DNA from: DUOH01 sp036562625
Lineage (GTDB): Bacteria > Bacillota > UBA4882 > UBA10575
Length of the DNA stretch: 6,895 nt
NCBI GenBank assembly: GCA_036562625.1
Contig: DATCJV010000124.1
Span: 1-6,895 of the forward strand
Reading direction: 5' to 3'
A program made the position numbers and the translations under genes. Below, one piece after another: positions 1-5,872 of the stretch (positions are counted from its first letter, which is position 1; the number at the start of each line of letters is the position of its first letter). The notes beneath the pieces are model-generated. The model was not told the origin of the DNA and searched no databases. It saw only the letters and a list, made by a program, of their open reading frames with translations.

Positions 1-145
1 ATATCTTTCTCCAGAACATACTATTACTGCAGCAGGTTGGTGATGGCGCCTGGTTTGTTCAGGGCCCTATAGATTTGAAGGATCTGCGCAGAGAGCGCGC
101 TTCCTCTATTCCGTGGAAGACAAACCTCTATCCAACCTGCGACTT
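1..145. other. Window edge with no assignable gene
   Basis: No reading frame here has both a convincing start and a recognisable product. On the plus strand, one frame entering from the left edge stops at 41-43 and another at 70-72. Either could be the tail of a gene beginning outside the window, and the two terminators just downstream would fit that. On the minus strand a frame is open from about 142 down to a stop at 24-26, but it has no ATG, GTG or TTG start, so at best it is a remnant. Confidence 0.4.
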
Positions 146-189
146 AAAAAAAGGCGTTGCAATGTGCACCTGCGTAAATCGCCTTTTTT
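146..189. terminator. Bidirectional intrinsic terminator, downstream of copZ
   Basis: The arms AAAAAAGGCG (147-156) and CGCCTTTTTT (180-189) are perfectly complementary around a 23-nt loop. Read on the minus strand the hairpin is followed by a run of T, so it can end the copA-copZ transcript about 110 bases after the copZ stop. Read on the plus strand the T-rich right arm can also serve as the U-tract. The long loop makes the stem less compact than usual. Confidence 0.65.
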
Positions 190-223
190 CGAGAGAACTG
201 TGCCCCAGTTCTCTCGTTTTTTT
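190..223 (+). terminator. Strong rho-independent terminator, plus strand
   Basis: An 11-bp perfect stem (190-200 with 206-216, core GAGAGAACTG/CAGTTCTCTC) closes a five-base loop and is followed at once by seven T (217-223). On the minus strand it lacks a T-tract. It directly abuts the hairpin at 146-189, so plus-strand transcription meets two terminators in a row. No complete plus-strand gene upstream in the window explains this. It probably insulates the copper genes from a gene to the left. Confidence 0.85.
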
Positions 224-295
224 ATTCCTCAACCACCGGCCTCCTTTGGTCTGCTCGATCCGACGACCCACTTAACCCCGCAGAAAAAATATAAT

Positions 296-511
296 CTATT
301 TAACTTCATATCCCTGGTCTTCGATGGCGTTCTTGACGGCCTCCAGATCAATTAGACCGGAATCGCAATCAACCGTTACCTGTTTTCTTTGGAGATTAAC
401 TTGTACCCTTTTGACTCCAGGCAGAGCGCCGACGGCTTTTTCAATACTCATGGCACAATGTTGGCAGGCCATTCCTTCAACATTCAGCGTGATAACTTCT
501 TTACTCATCAT
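296..511 (-). CDS. copZ: Copper chaperone CopZ (heavy-metal-associated domain)
   Basis: This 71-residue protein is a single heavy-metal-associated (HMA) domain, the usual length for CopZ. The metal site is GMACQHC at residues 13-19, where Cys16 and Cys19 would bind Cu(I). A His before the second Cys is typical of CopZ chaperones and differs from the CSAC and CAAC sites of the neighbouring ATPase. The ending DQGYEV is the usual last strand of the fold, and Cys49 is an extra cysteine. By family role it carries Cu(I) in the cytoplasm and delivers it to CopA. It lies 92 bases downstream of copA on the same strand, so the two probably share a transcript, although a weak promoter may lie in the gap. 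The start is one of two consecutive ATG codons (511 or 508). The ribosome binding site is unusually distant and is annotated separately. HMA and CopZ identity are firm; metal specificity is inferred from context. Confidence 0.95.
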   Translation of the reverse strand: MMSKEVITLNVEGMACQHCAMSIEKAVGALPGVKRVQVNLQRKQVTVDCDSGLIDLEAVKNAIEDQGYEVK

Positions 512-537
512 CCCGCGCTAATGCGCTTCACCTCTTT
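512..537 (-). promoter_or_regulatory. copZ ribosome binding site with intervening mini-hairpin
   Basis: On the minus strand a good Shine-Dalgarno sequence, AAAGAGGTG (537-529), lies 17 bases before the copZ ATG, which is too far for normal initiation. Twelve of the intervening bases form the inverted repeat GCGC-ATTA-GCGC (526-515). If that 4-bp GC hairpin folds, the effective spacing drops to about 5 bases. The inverted repeat is seen directly; its effect on translation is inferred. Confidence 0.5.
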
Positions 538-546
538 ACTTATTCT

Positions 547-574
547 TTTATATGGACAATTTTATAAAATTCAA
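547..574 (-). promoter_or_regulatory. Candidate internal promoter for copZ with AT palindrome
   Basis: On the minus strand TTGAAT (574-569) and TATAAA (552-547) are separated by 16 bases, in the gap between copA and copZ. The spacer holds most of a perfect 14-bp palindrome, AATTTTATAAAATT (558-571). It could let copZ be transcribed apart from copA. The region is AT-rich, so such matches arise by chance, and the palindrome could equally be incidental. Confidence 0.35.
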
Positions 575-603
575 CTTTATCCTTTCATTCCTGTTGGCGA
601 TGG

Positions 604-3039
604 TCATTTTGATTTAACCTTAAACCGCTTTAAACTCAATGAGTTGGTCACAACAGAGACCGAACTGAAAGCCATAGCCCCGCCGGCGACCACCGGGTTC
701 AATAGTCCCAGAGCGGCAATGGGAATCCCGATGATATTGTAGAAAAATGCCCAAAACAGATTTTGTCTAATCTTGCTCATGGTCTTTTTCGCCAGTTTGA
801 GAGCATAAACGATCCCCATTAAATCACCGGTCATCAAAGTAAGATCAGCAGCCTCCATGGCTACATCCGTACCGGTACCGATGGCTATGCCCAAATCAGC
901 GGCGACTAAAGCCGGGGCGTCATTTATTCCGTCCCCCACCATCGCTACAGTGCGTCCGGCTTGTTTCAGCCTCTCCACTTCTTCCGCTTTATGTTCCGGC
1001 ATAACCTCGGCCAACACTTCATCGATCCCCACCTGCTTGGCGATGGCTGTGGCCGTCCTTTTATTGTCCCCGGTCATCATATAGACTCTGATCCCGCTTT
1101 TTCTCAATTCATCTATAGCTTGCACGGAATTTTCTTTCACCACATCAGCGACACCGATCACACCGGCCACCACACCATCCACCGCCACAATCATCCCGGT
1201 CTTCCCCGCCTTCTCCAAACCGCCTAATATATCCTCGGCAGTAACCAGTTTAACCCCTTTCTCTTGGAGAAGTCTCCTGGTACCGATATGGATTCGCCGG
1301 TTCTCCACTTTTGCCTCTACACCCCGTCCCGGAAGGGCGATAAATTCTTCAGCCTCCGGAATTTCGCCGCATTCCTTCTTGCCCTGATTAAAAATGGCCG
1401 CTCCCAGTGGATGCTCTGATCTCTGCTCAGCGGCAGCGGCCAAGCGAAGAAGAGCCGCTCTGGGCAGATCCGCCAGTTCATATATATCGGTTACTTCAGG
1501 CTGACCTTTAGTGATGGTGCCGGTTTTATCCAAAACTACCGTATCAATCCTCTGCCCCATCTCCAGGTGTTCCCCGCCTTTGATTAAGATGCCATGCTCC
1601 GCTCCTTTACCGGTTCCCACCATGATGGCGGTAGGGGTAGCCAAGCCTAAAGCACAAGGACAGGCGATTACTAAAACCGATACTGCACTGATCAGTGCTT
1701 TGCCGGTTTCTCCGGTAAACAAGAGCCACCCTACTAAAGTGAGGAAGGCAATACCTAAAACCGTCGGCACAAAGATCCCGGAGACCCGATCGGCAATCTG
1801 CTGAATCGGCGCTTTGGAGCCTTGGGCCTCTTCGACCACCTTAATAATCTGGGCCAGCGCGGTTTCCGCCCCTACCTTGGTGGCTCTGAATTTAAAACTA
1901 CCGAATTTGTTAATGGTGGCGCCGATCACTTCATCACCGGCTTTCTTCTCTACCGGTAGGCTCTCCCCGGTTAACATAGACTCATCAACTGCGGAATTAC
2001 CTTCCACCACCACCCCATCGACTGGGATCTTCTCCCCGGGGCGTACCAGCACAATATCACCCTTGGCCACTTCATCAACGGGGATCTCCAACTCCTGATT
2101 ATCCCTGATTACCCGGGCGGTTTTCGCCTGTAATCCCATTAGCTTTTTAATAGCCTCCGACGTTTTGCCCTTCGCCACCGCTTCCAAATATTTCCCCAGT
2201 AAAACTAGGGTGATGATCACGACTGACGCCTCAAAATATAAATCCTTCATGAGCATGCCAGGCGCTAATTCTTGGAATAAGCCGTTATAAACGCTGTAAA
2301 AATAGGCGGCCGTAGTGCCCATCGCCACCAGGACGTCCATATTTGGGCTTTTGGCCTTCAAAGCATAATAGGCATTTCGGTAAAACCTGAAACCAATAAA
2401 GAACTGAACCGGAGTAGCCACTGCCATCTGAAACCGCCAATCGTGCAGAAAAGCCAGATCAATCCGGAAGATCGTAAGCACCATGGCTAGAATGAGCGGA
2501 GAACCCAAAACCGCTGAGATAATAAACTCTCTGCGTAAACGCTGTATCTCCTCTTCCCTGGCCTCCTTCTCCCGATCCCTGCTGAATTCATCGACTGTTT
2601 CCGCTTCATACCCCAAACCTCTAATAATTTGGATGATCTGAGCCGTCTTTATTCTGTGCGGAGAGAACTCTATAATAGCCTGTTCCGTGCCCAGACTAAC
2701 CGTAGCTGTGCTAATGCCGTCAACTTTGTTTAACTCTCGCTCTATCCTGGCGGCACAAGCCGCACAAGTCATCCCGGAAATCCGTAATTTCACCTTCACT
2801 CCGGCAGCATCTTCGCTGGGAGGCGCGGGTGTGACGAGCTCATACCCCAGACTTTTCACGGCCTCCTCCAACTTCTCCCGGCTGATCTGCGCTTCATCAT
2901 AATCAACGGTAGCTCTTTCCGTGCCATAATTAACAGAGGCTTCAATCACTCCCGGAAGCTTACGTAAGTTTTTCTCAATTTTAAGGGCACAAGCTGAACA
3001 TGACATCCCTCTGATCTGAATCTGCTCTTTCTTTCTCAT
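604..3039 (-). CDS. copA: Copper-exporting P1B-type ATPase CopA, two HMA domains
   Basis: An 811-residue P-type ATPase that would pump Cu(I) out of the cytoplasm using ATP. Two N-terminal metal-binding domains carry GMSCSAC (Cys14, Cys17) and GMTCAAC (Cys92, Cys95). About eight membrane helices follow, roughly at 172-192, 203-222, 233-252, 268-285, 422-441, 447-475, 757-778 and 780-800. The ion path has Cys460-Pro-Cys462, Tyr767-Asn768 and the Met789/Ser792-Ser793 region, the Cu(I)/Ag(I) signature. The actuator has TGES (357-360), the phosphorylation site is DKTGT (Asp504), the nucleotide domain has His543-Pro544, and the hinge has GDGINDAP (702-709). All key residues are present and the length is normal. 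GAGG lies four bases before the ATG, with GGAGTG slightly upstream. It is the first gene of the copA-copZ unit, behind a long leader with a palindrome. Identity is firm; Cu(I) over Ag(I) is the usual inference. Confidence 0.97.
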   Translation of the reverse strand: MRKKEQIQIRGMSCSACALKIEKNLRKLPGVIEASVNYGTERATVDYDEAQISREKLEEAVKSLGYELVTPAPPSEDAAGVKVKLRISGMTCAACAARIERELNKVDGISTATVSLGTEQAIIEFSPHRIKTAQIIQIIRGLGYEAETVDEFSRDREKEAREEEIQRLRREFIISAVLGSPLILAMVLTIFRIDLAFLHDWRFQMAVATPVQFFIGFRFYRNAYYALKAKSPNMDVLVAMGTTAAYFYSVYNGLFQELAPGMLMKDLYFEASVVIITLVLLGKYLEAVAKGKTSEAIKKLMGLQAKTARVIRDNQELEIPVDEVAKGDIVLVRPGEKIPVDGVVVEGNSAVDESMLTGESLPVEKKAGDEVIGATINKFGSFKFRATKVGAETALAQIIKVVEEAQGSKAPIQQIADRVSGIFVPTVLGIAFLTLVGWLLFTGETGKALISAVSVLVIACPCALGLATPTAIMVGTGKGAEHGILIKGGEHLEMGQRIDTVVLDKTGTITKGQPEVTDIYELADLPRAALLRLAAAAEQRSEHPLGAAIFNQGKKECGEIPEAEEFIALPGRGVEAKVENRRIHIGTRRLLQEKGVKLVTAEDILGGLEKAGKTGMIVAVDGVVAGVIGVADVVKENSVQAIDELRKSGIRVYMMTGDNKRTATAIAKQVGIDEVLAEVMPEHKAEEVERLKQAGRTVAMVGDGINDAPALVAADLGIAIGTGTDVAMEAADLTLMTGDLMGIVYALKLAKKTMSKIRQNLFWAFFYNIIGIPIAALGLLNPVVAGGAMAFSSVSVVTNSLSLKRFKVKSK

Positions 3040-3114
3040 CTTTCCTCACTCCGGTTATGCATTCTGCTCCGTGCTGATTCTTTCTAAGCTATTATTAGAT
3101 ATGATAACCATTTT

Positions 3115-3126
3115 AGCACCGGTGCT
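3115..3126. promoter_or_regulatory. Perfect 12-bp palindrome, candidate copA operator
   Basis: AGCACCGGTGCT reads the same on both strands and sits about 75 bases before the copA ATG. After one mismatch the symmetry continues for two more bases on each side (TT and AA). A related imperfect copy, AGCACGGAGCA on the minus strand, lies nearer copA at about 3066-3076. The position suits a repressor or activator site. It does not match the CopY box (TACANNTGTA) and lacks the long G/C tracts I associate with CsoR sites, so the regulator is unknown. It could also form an RNA hairpin. Confidence 0.45.
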
Positions 3127-3246
3127 GAAGACCATAATAAACTGATCCCGGTACGCGTATACGATACGCACGAGGAGAACTGACGCTCACCTATTGGACG
3201 CGCCTGCCTCACTGTAATTCCTATATATTTAGTAGGATATAAAATT

Positions 3247-3275
3247 ATTCTATCCGTCTTTGGCAAATAAATCAA
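3247..3275 (-). promoter_or_regulatory. Candidate sigma-70-type promoter upstream of copA
   Basis: On the minus strand TTGATT (3275-3270) and TAGAAT (3252-3247) are separated by exactly 17 bases, a good match to the housekeeping consensus. Transcription would start near 3240, giving copA a leader of about 200 bases that contains the hairpin and palindrome. The direction fits copA and nothing else nearby. A second, weaker start closer to copA cannot be excluded. Confidence 0.55.
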
Positions 3276-3360
3276 GTAAATTTTCTGCTTTCAACCGTCT
3301 TCCGCCCATTAGATTTAATCTTTATCCAGGCATTTTTAGGGCCTTCTGCCTAGAAACGAG

Positions 3361-3386
3361 TAAAGCCGGTCAAGCGGCCGGCTTTA
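3361..3386 (-). terminator. Terminator-like hairpin after the beta-barrel gene
   Basis: TAAAGCCGG (3361-3369) and CCGGCTTTA (3378-3386) pair perfectly over 9 bp with an 8-base loop, about 60 bases after the stop of the minus-strand gene at 3445-4032. On the minus strand the stem runs into TTTACTCGTTTC, a broken T-tract, so termination may be partial. It separates that gene from the copA promoter. Confidence 0.6.
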
Positions 3387-3444
3387 AAGAACTCAACATC
3401 CCGTAGTCACCTGCTTCTTTTTGCTGGATATGACGCAAGCTACT

Positions 3445-4032
3445 CTAAAATGCTCCGAATTTAAAACTTAAACTGACGGTAGCGCCGGAGAGATCCTCCG
3501 CCTTGGTTCCCTCCAATTTGACTCCATCTATATGCAGATAGCTCAGGCCTAAATTAGCGCGGAAAGAAGTTGTAATGTTTAGTTCCAGACCAATTCCGGG
3601 CTCTAAGACAAAAATCGTGTCATCAGCATAAACTCGCTTGGAATCTTGACTATCATATCCCACAGTGCCGATTCCGATTAAAGCACCCACTGTATAATGG
3701 ACAAGTTTGTGTGAGTTATTAATGTATTCTAAAACCAGTCCCGCGTAACCCAGATCATAGTACAATTTCTCACTGGTGAATGGCGCCGCAATCTCACTGG
3801 TTAACCCAAAAGCGCCTCCCCCTATTAAGAAAGTATGGTTTATGAGCCAACCACCATAAGCTCCCCAAAAAACCGCTGTTTCTCCATGAATTTGGGAAAA
3901 TTTCACTACTGGTCCGCCATAACCTCCGTTTTCTGTATCATCTCCTATTAACACTTCATCCGCTGCCAAAGCTTGACCGGCGCCTAGAAAGATCAGTAAC
4001 GCAATTGCGAGAAACCTCAAAAAAAACTTCAT
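3445..4032 (-). CDS. Putative outer-membrane beta-barrel protein, exported
   Basis: A 195-residue exported protein. Residues 1-23 are a clear signal peptide: Lys2, a hydrophobic core, then ALA before the likely cleavage at 23/24. The mature part is rich in Gly and aromatics, with alternating stretches such as GGYGGPVVKF (37-46), AVFWGAYGGWLINHTF (53-68) and LGLSYLHI (161-168). It ends in SFKFGAF with a terminal Phe, the classic C-terminal signal of outer-membrane barrels. About eight strands seem possible. It resembles conserved hypothetical outer-membrane proteins of diderm bacteria, but I cannot name a family with certainty. The start is the ATG at 4032, eight bases after GGAGG (4045-4041); a TTG at 4047 in the same frame overlaps that site and is unlikely. 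A hairpin follows the gene. I found no convincing promoter in the gap before it, so it may be read with the gene upstream. Function unknown. Confidence 0.85.
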   Translation of the reverse strand: MKFFLRFLAIALLIFLGAGQALAADEVLIGDDTENGGYGGPVVKFSQIHGETAVFWGAYGGWLINHTFLIGGGAFGLTSEIAAPFTSEKLYYDLGYAGLVLEYINNSHKLVHYTVGALIGIGTVGYDSQDSKRVYADDTIFVLEPGIGLELNITTSFRANLGLSYLHIDGVKLEGTKAEDLSGATVSLSFKFGAF

Positions 4033-4137
4033 TTTTAATTCCTCCAACTATGTAGTATCCAAGTCATTTATAAATGTTAACCATATCTATTTCGTCTTCG
4101 ATTGGGCAGATCCTTTTTTCTTCCTTGTATAAATATG

Positions 4138-4971
4138 TCAACTGCGCACACCCGGCGGAGAAGCGACCACCCGAGGCCTGGTCGGGTCAGAATCAGGTTC
4201 GCTTACCGCAGAGACTTGGGCCAGTTTTATTAGGTAATAACACTCTTCTCTGTCCATGTGGTCCGTGACCAATGGAGAAAAGGTTGCTAAAACCGTATTT
4301 TCCATTCTAGCCGTGGTTAGATAAGTAAGAAAACTTCGAAAAGCAGTCACTGCTTCTTCCGCTTCATGGTTAAACCGGCTTACAGCCGGGAATTGCGTTA
4401 ATGAGGTGCGCATATAGCCATTGATCTCTATGGCTTTTTGATACAAGTGACTAAAGAGTTTTGTAAAATCCCGGGCCCTTTCTATTAACTGATACTCTAC
4501 ACTATCGAACCTGCTGTTCAGCATGTAGGCATGGCCTTGAGCATCAAGAAGCCACAATAAATGATAATAGTTGGGATGGCATAACGGTGGAATCTCGCCT
4601 ACGGATAAAGAACCCAATATTCTCAGGTAATCTTCTACTTCGTTGACCATGTGACTGATAAAGGTTGGAGTGAGATTAATGCTGATCTCTGCCGTCAACA
4701 GGCGCCGCTGGATCTCCCTTTTAAAAACGCGCAAAGCTTGAGAGACCTCATAGGCGCGGTGGGTTAAATCACCTAATTCAACTCTGGTCAACGGCCGGCG
4801 GCTTTCTGTCAGCAAGTGATCAAAAAGATTCATAAAATCTTTAGCCTGCTGTATCTCTTCTTTTTCTTCAGGAGATAAGGAGGTCATAATAAACCGGGCA
4901 TGATCCCCCAAGATTTGTAGCCAAAAACGATGTTCAAAGAAGGCTACTTCTTCATAGTTACCTGACACCAC
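4138..4971 (-). CDS. DUF2935-like helical protein with His/Glu motifs
   Basis: A 277-residue soluble protein with no signal peptide or membrane helix, resembling DUF2935 proteins of Bacilli and Clostridia, whose function is unknown. Two halves look alike. EHRFWLQILGDH (13-24) matches YHLLWLLDAQGH (136-147) in its His, Trp and final His, and HMVNE (107-111) matches HMDRE (238-242). The all-helical layout with paired His and Glu suggests a ferritin-like or haemerythrin-like metal-binding bundle; this is inferred. The last 20 or so residues are Pro/Ser-rich and probably disordered. The start is one of two successive GTG codons (4971 or 4968), with GGAGG (4982-4978) 6 or 9 bases before. It diverges from the gene at 5187 and lies 105 bases upstream of the beta-barrel gene. 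No terminator is evident between those two, so co-transcription is possible. Confidence 0.85.
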   Translation of the reverse strand: MVSGNYEEVAFFEHRFWLQILGDHARFIMTSLSPEEKEEIQQAKDFMNLFDHLLTESRRPLTRVELGDLTHRAYEVSQALRVFKREIQRRLLTAEISINLTPTFISHMVNEVEDYLRILGSLSVGEIPPLCHPNYYHLLWLLDAQGHAYMLNSRFDSVEYQLIERARDFTKLFSHLYQKAIEINGYMRTSLTQFPAVSRFNHEAEEAVTAFRSFLTYLTTARMENTVLATFSPLVTDHMDREECYYLIKLAQVSAVSEPDSDPTRPRVVASPPGVRS

Positions 4972-5096
4972 AACTCTCCTCCCTCATTAGAAAAGACAGC
5001 CCCTGCTTTACTGGTTATCTCCAGTCCATGCTTATGAAGAAGAGGAGGATTACTTGCCAGTCCTTGACTAATCTCATCAATAAATTTTGCCTTAAT
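4944..5096 (-). CDS. Candidate small ORF overlapping the DUF2935 gene start
   Basis: A minus-strand frame is open from a stop near 5114 to a TAG at 4946-4944. Read from an ATT at 5096 it gives 50 residues, including KFIDEISQGLASNPPLLHKH and ending WCQVTMKK. The composition looks protein-like, with a helical start, and GGAGG lies just before the ATT (5104-5100). However, there is no ATG, GTG or TTG start in frame, the spacing to ATT is only about three bases, and the last 28 bases overlap the next gene. It could be a small gene with a rare start, a decayed gene, or chance. I recognise no family. Confidence 0.3.
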   Translation of the reverse strand: MKAKFIDEISQGLASNPPLLHKHGLEITSKAGAVFSNEGGELWCQVTMKK

Positions 5097-5154
5097 ACTC
5101 CTCCAGGAAGAAGTGGAATTTTATGTCGATAAAAAGGAAAACATCCCATTTATG

Positions 5155-5178
5155 TATAATTATAGCAATAGAAAGGAG
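5155..5178 (+). promoter_or_regulatory. Perfect -10 box and strong RBS for the exported protein
   Basis: TATAAT at 5155-5160 is a perfect -10 element, 26 bases before the ATG at 5187. No good TTGACA-like -35 lies 16-18 bases upstream, so it may need an activator or another sigma factor. AAAGGAG (5172-5178) is an ideal ribosome binding site eight bases before the ATG and decides the start. Confidence 0.5.
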
Positions 5179-5186
5179 TGATGTAA

Positions 5187-5789
5187 ATGCGTAAACACAT
5201 ACTTGTCTTAACCTGTTTCATCCTGATCTTTATCTTTACTGCACCCGCGGCCCTGTCCTGTCATGAAGAGTATAATCTCCAGGGGCTGCAGAACTTTCTT
5301 TCCGACCTGAAGAAGGCTTATGAAAGAGAAGATGTCAACTTGTTTTTAAGTCTATTCGCCCCTTTTTCTTCTGCCACGGATCTGGTAAGAAACACCGATC
5401 TTATTTATACTAAAGACTTGATCCGTTCGGAACTGGAATTAAGTTTTGCCAGCGTAAGCGGACTGCAGGTTGATTTCTCGGAGACGGAAATTTTAATTGC
5501 AGGCAATATGGGAATGGTTCGAACATTACGGACCCTAAAAGCTGAAGAAACTCCCTTCATTAATGCGAGACTAGTATATACACTGCAGAAGAAAACGAGC
5601 TGTGGCTGGGACTATGGATGGGGGTATGACTGGTTTAATCAAAAGTGGGAGATTATTAGCCAAGTACTTCTTGATGAATGGTACGACTTTACTTTTAAAG
5701 ATCTAGAAGCAGCTAACAAGATCTACCCGGAGGAAAATACCAGCAGCAAAAGAGGTGTTGAACACCGAAGAAACCCGTTGCTATTTTAG
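5187..5789 (+). CDS. Exported NTF2-like protein of unknown function
   Basis: A 200-residue protein with a strong signal peptide: Arg2, Lys3, then a hydrophobic stretch to about residue 24. AALSC ends at Cys25. This could be a lipoprotein site, but Ala at -3 is not the preferred residue, so ordinary signal peptidase cleavage is also possible. The mature part starts with a helix (33-58, LQNFLSDLKKAYEREDVNLF), then strands around 93-118 and 125-136, and a last strand QKWEIISQVLL (152-162). This order fits the NTF2/SnoaL-like fold, a small cone used for ligand binding or as an accessory domain; the assignment is by pattern only. Odd features are the aromatic insert CGWDYGWGYDWF (139-150), with four Trp from 141 to 154, and a charged C-terminal tail. 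It is the only complete plus-strand gene and is flanked by its own -10 box and a terminator, so it is probably monocistronic. Confidence 0.8.
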   Translation: MRKHILVLTCFILIFIFTAPAALSCHEEYNLQGLQNFLSDLKKAYEREDVNLFLSLFAPFSSATDLVRNTDLIYTKDLIRSELELSFASVSGLQVDFSETEILIAGNMGMVRTLRTLKAEETPFINARLVYTLQKKTSCGWDYGWGYDWFNQKWEIISQVLLDEWYDFTFKDLEAANKIYPEENTSSKRGVEHRRNPLLF

Positions 5790-5800
5790 AATTATCAGCA

Positions 5801-5840
5801 GAAAAACGGCCTATACTTACTTAGTAGTATAGGCCTTCTC
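5801..5840. terminator. Bidirectional terminator between convergent genes
   Basis: GGCCTATACT (5808-5817) and AGTATAGGCC (5826-5835) form a perfect 10-bp stem with an 8-base loop. On the minus strand it is followed by GTTTTTC, a good tail that ends the DUF3006-like transcript. On the plus strand the tail is TTCTCTCCTTTC, weaker but usable for the exported protein gene. It sits 18 bases after the plus-strand stop and 37 bases after the minus-strand stop. Confidence 0.85.
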
Positions 5841-5872
5841 TCCTTTCTGAGCGAAGCCGCTCCCACTCATCA

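Larger units (their letters stand above)
3040..3444. other. Gene-free copA upstream region (405 bp)
   Basis: The stretch separates the copA start from the stop of the beta-barrel gene; both lie on the minus strand. It holds, from copA outward, an imperfect half copy of the palindrome (3065-3077), the perfect palindrome (3115-3126), a 6-bp hairpin GCGTAT-ACG-ATACGC (3155-3169), a promoter-like pair (3247-3275) and a terminator-like hairpin (3361-3386). If the promoter is used, copA has a leader of about 200 bases. A 63-codon frame at 3084-3275 on the minus strand spans the promoter and palindrome, has no ribosome binding site, and does not look like a protein. I recognise no known riboswitch class. 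Confidence 0.6.

Noticed and set aside
75..355. Plus-strand frames of 66 and 80 codons at the left edge
   Set aside because: Both run through the two terminators, and the longer one also overlaps copZ in antisense; neither resembles a protein family.
389..742. Plus-strand frame of 117 codons across copZ, the gap and the copA end
   Set aside because: It is antisense to two certain genes, has no domain pattern, and shows no plausible ribosome binding site.
604..3039. E. coli-style programmed frameshift in copA that would make a short chaperone from its first metal domain
   Set aside because: No CCCAAAG-type slippery site is present after the metal domains. A CCCAAAT at about 2339-2345 lies far downstream, in the region coding for a membrane helix, and a separate copZ exists.
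3084..3275. A 63-codon minus-strand frame in the copA upstream region
   Set aside because: It has no ribosome binding site, spans the best promoter match and the palindrome, and its residues show no domain or signal pattern.
4033..4047. TTG start for the beta-barrel protein at 4047
   Set aside because: The codons overlap the GGAGG ribosome binding site that serves the ATG at 4032, which gives a clean signal peptide.
4136..4141. Perfect TTGACA on the minus strand at the end of the DUF2935 gene, as a -35 box for the beta-barrel gene
   Set aside because: No -10-like sequence lies 16-18 bases downstream, and the match overlaps the stop codon of the gene.
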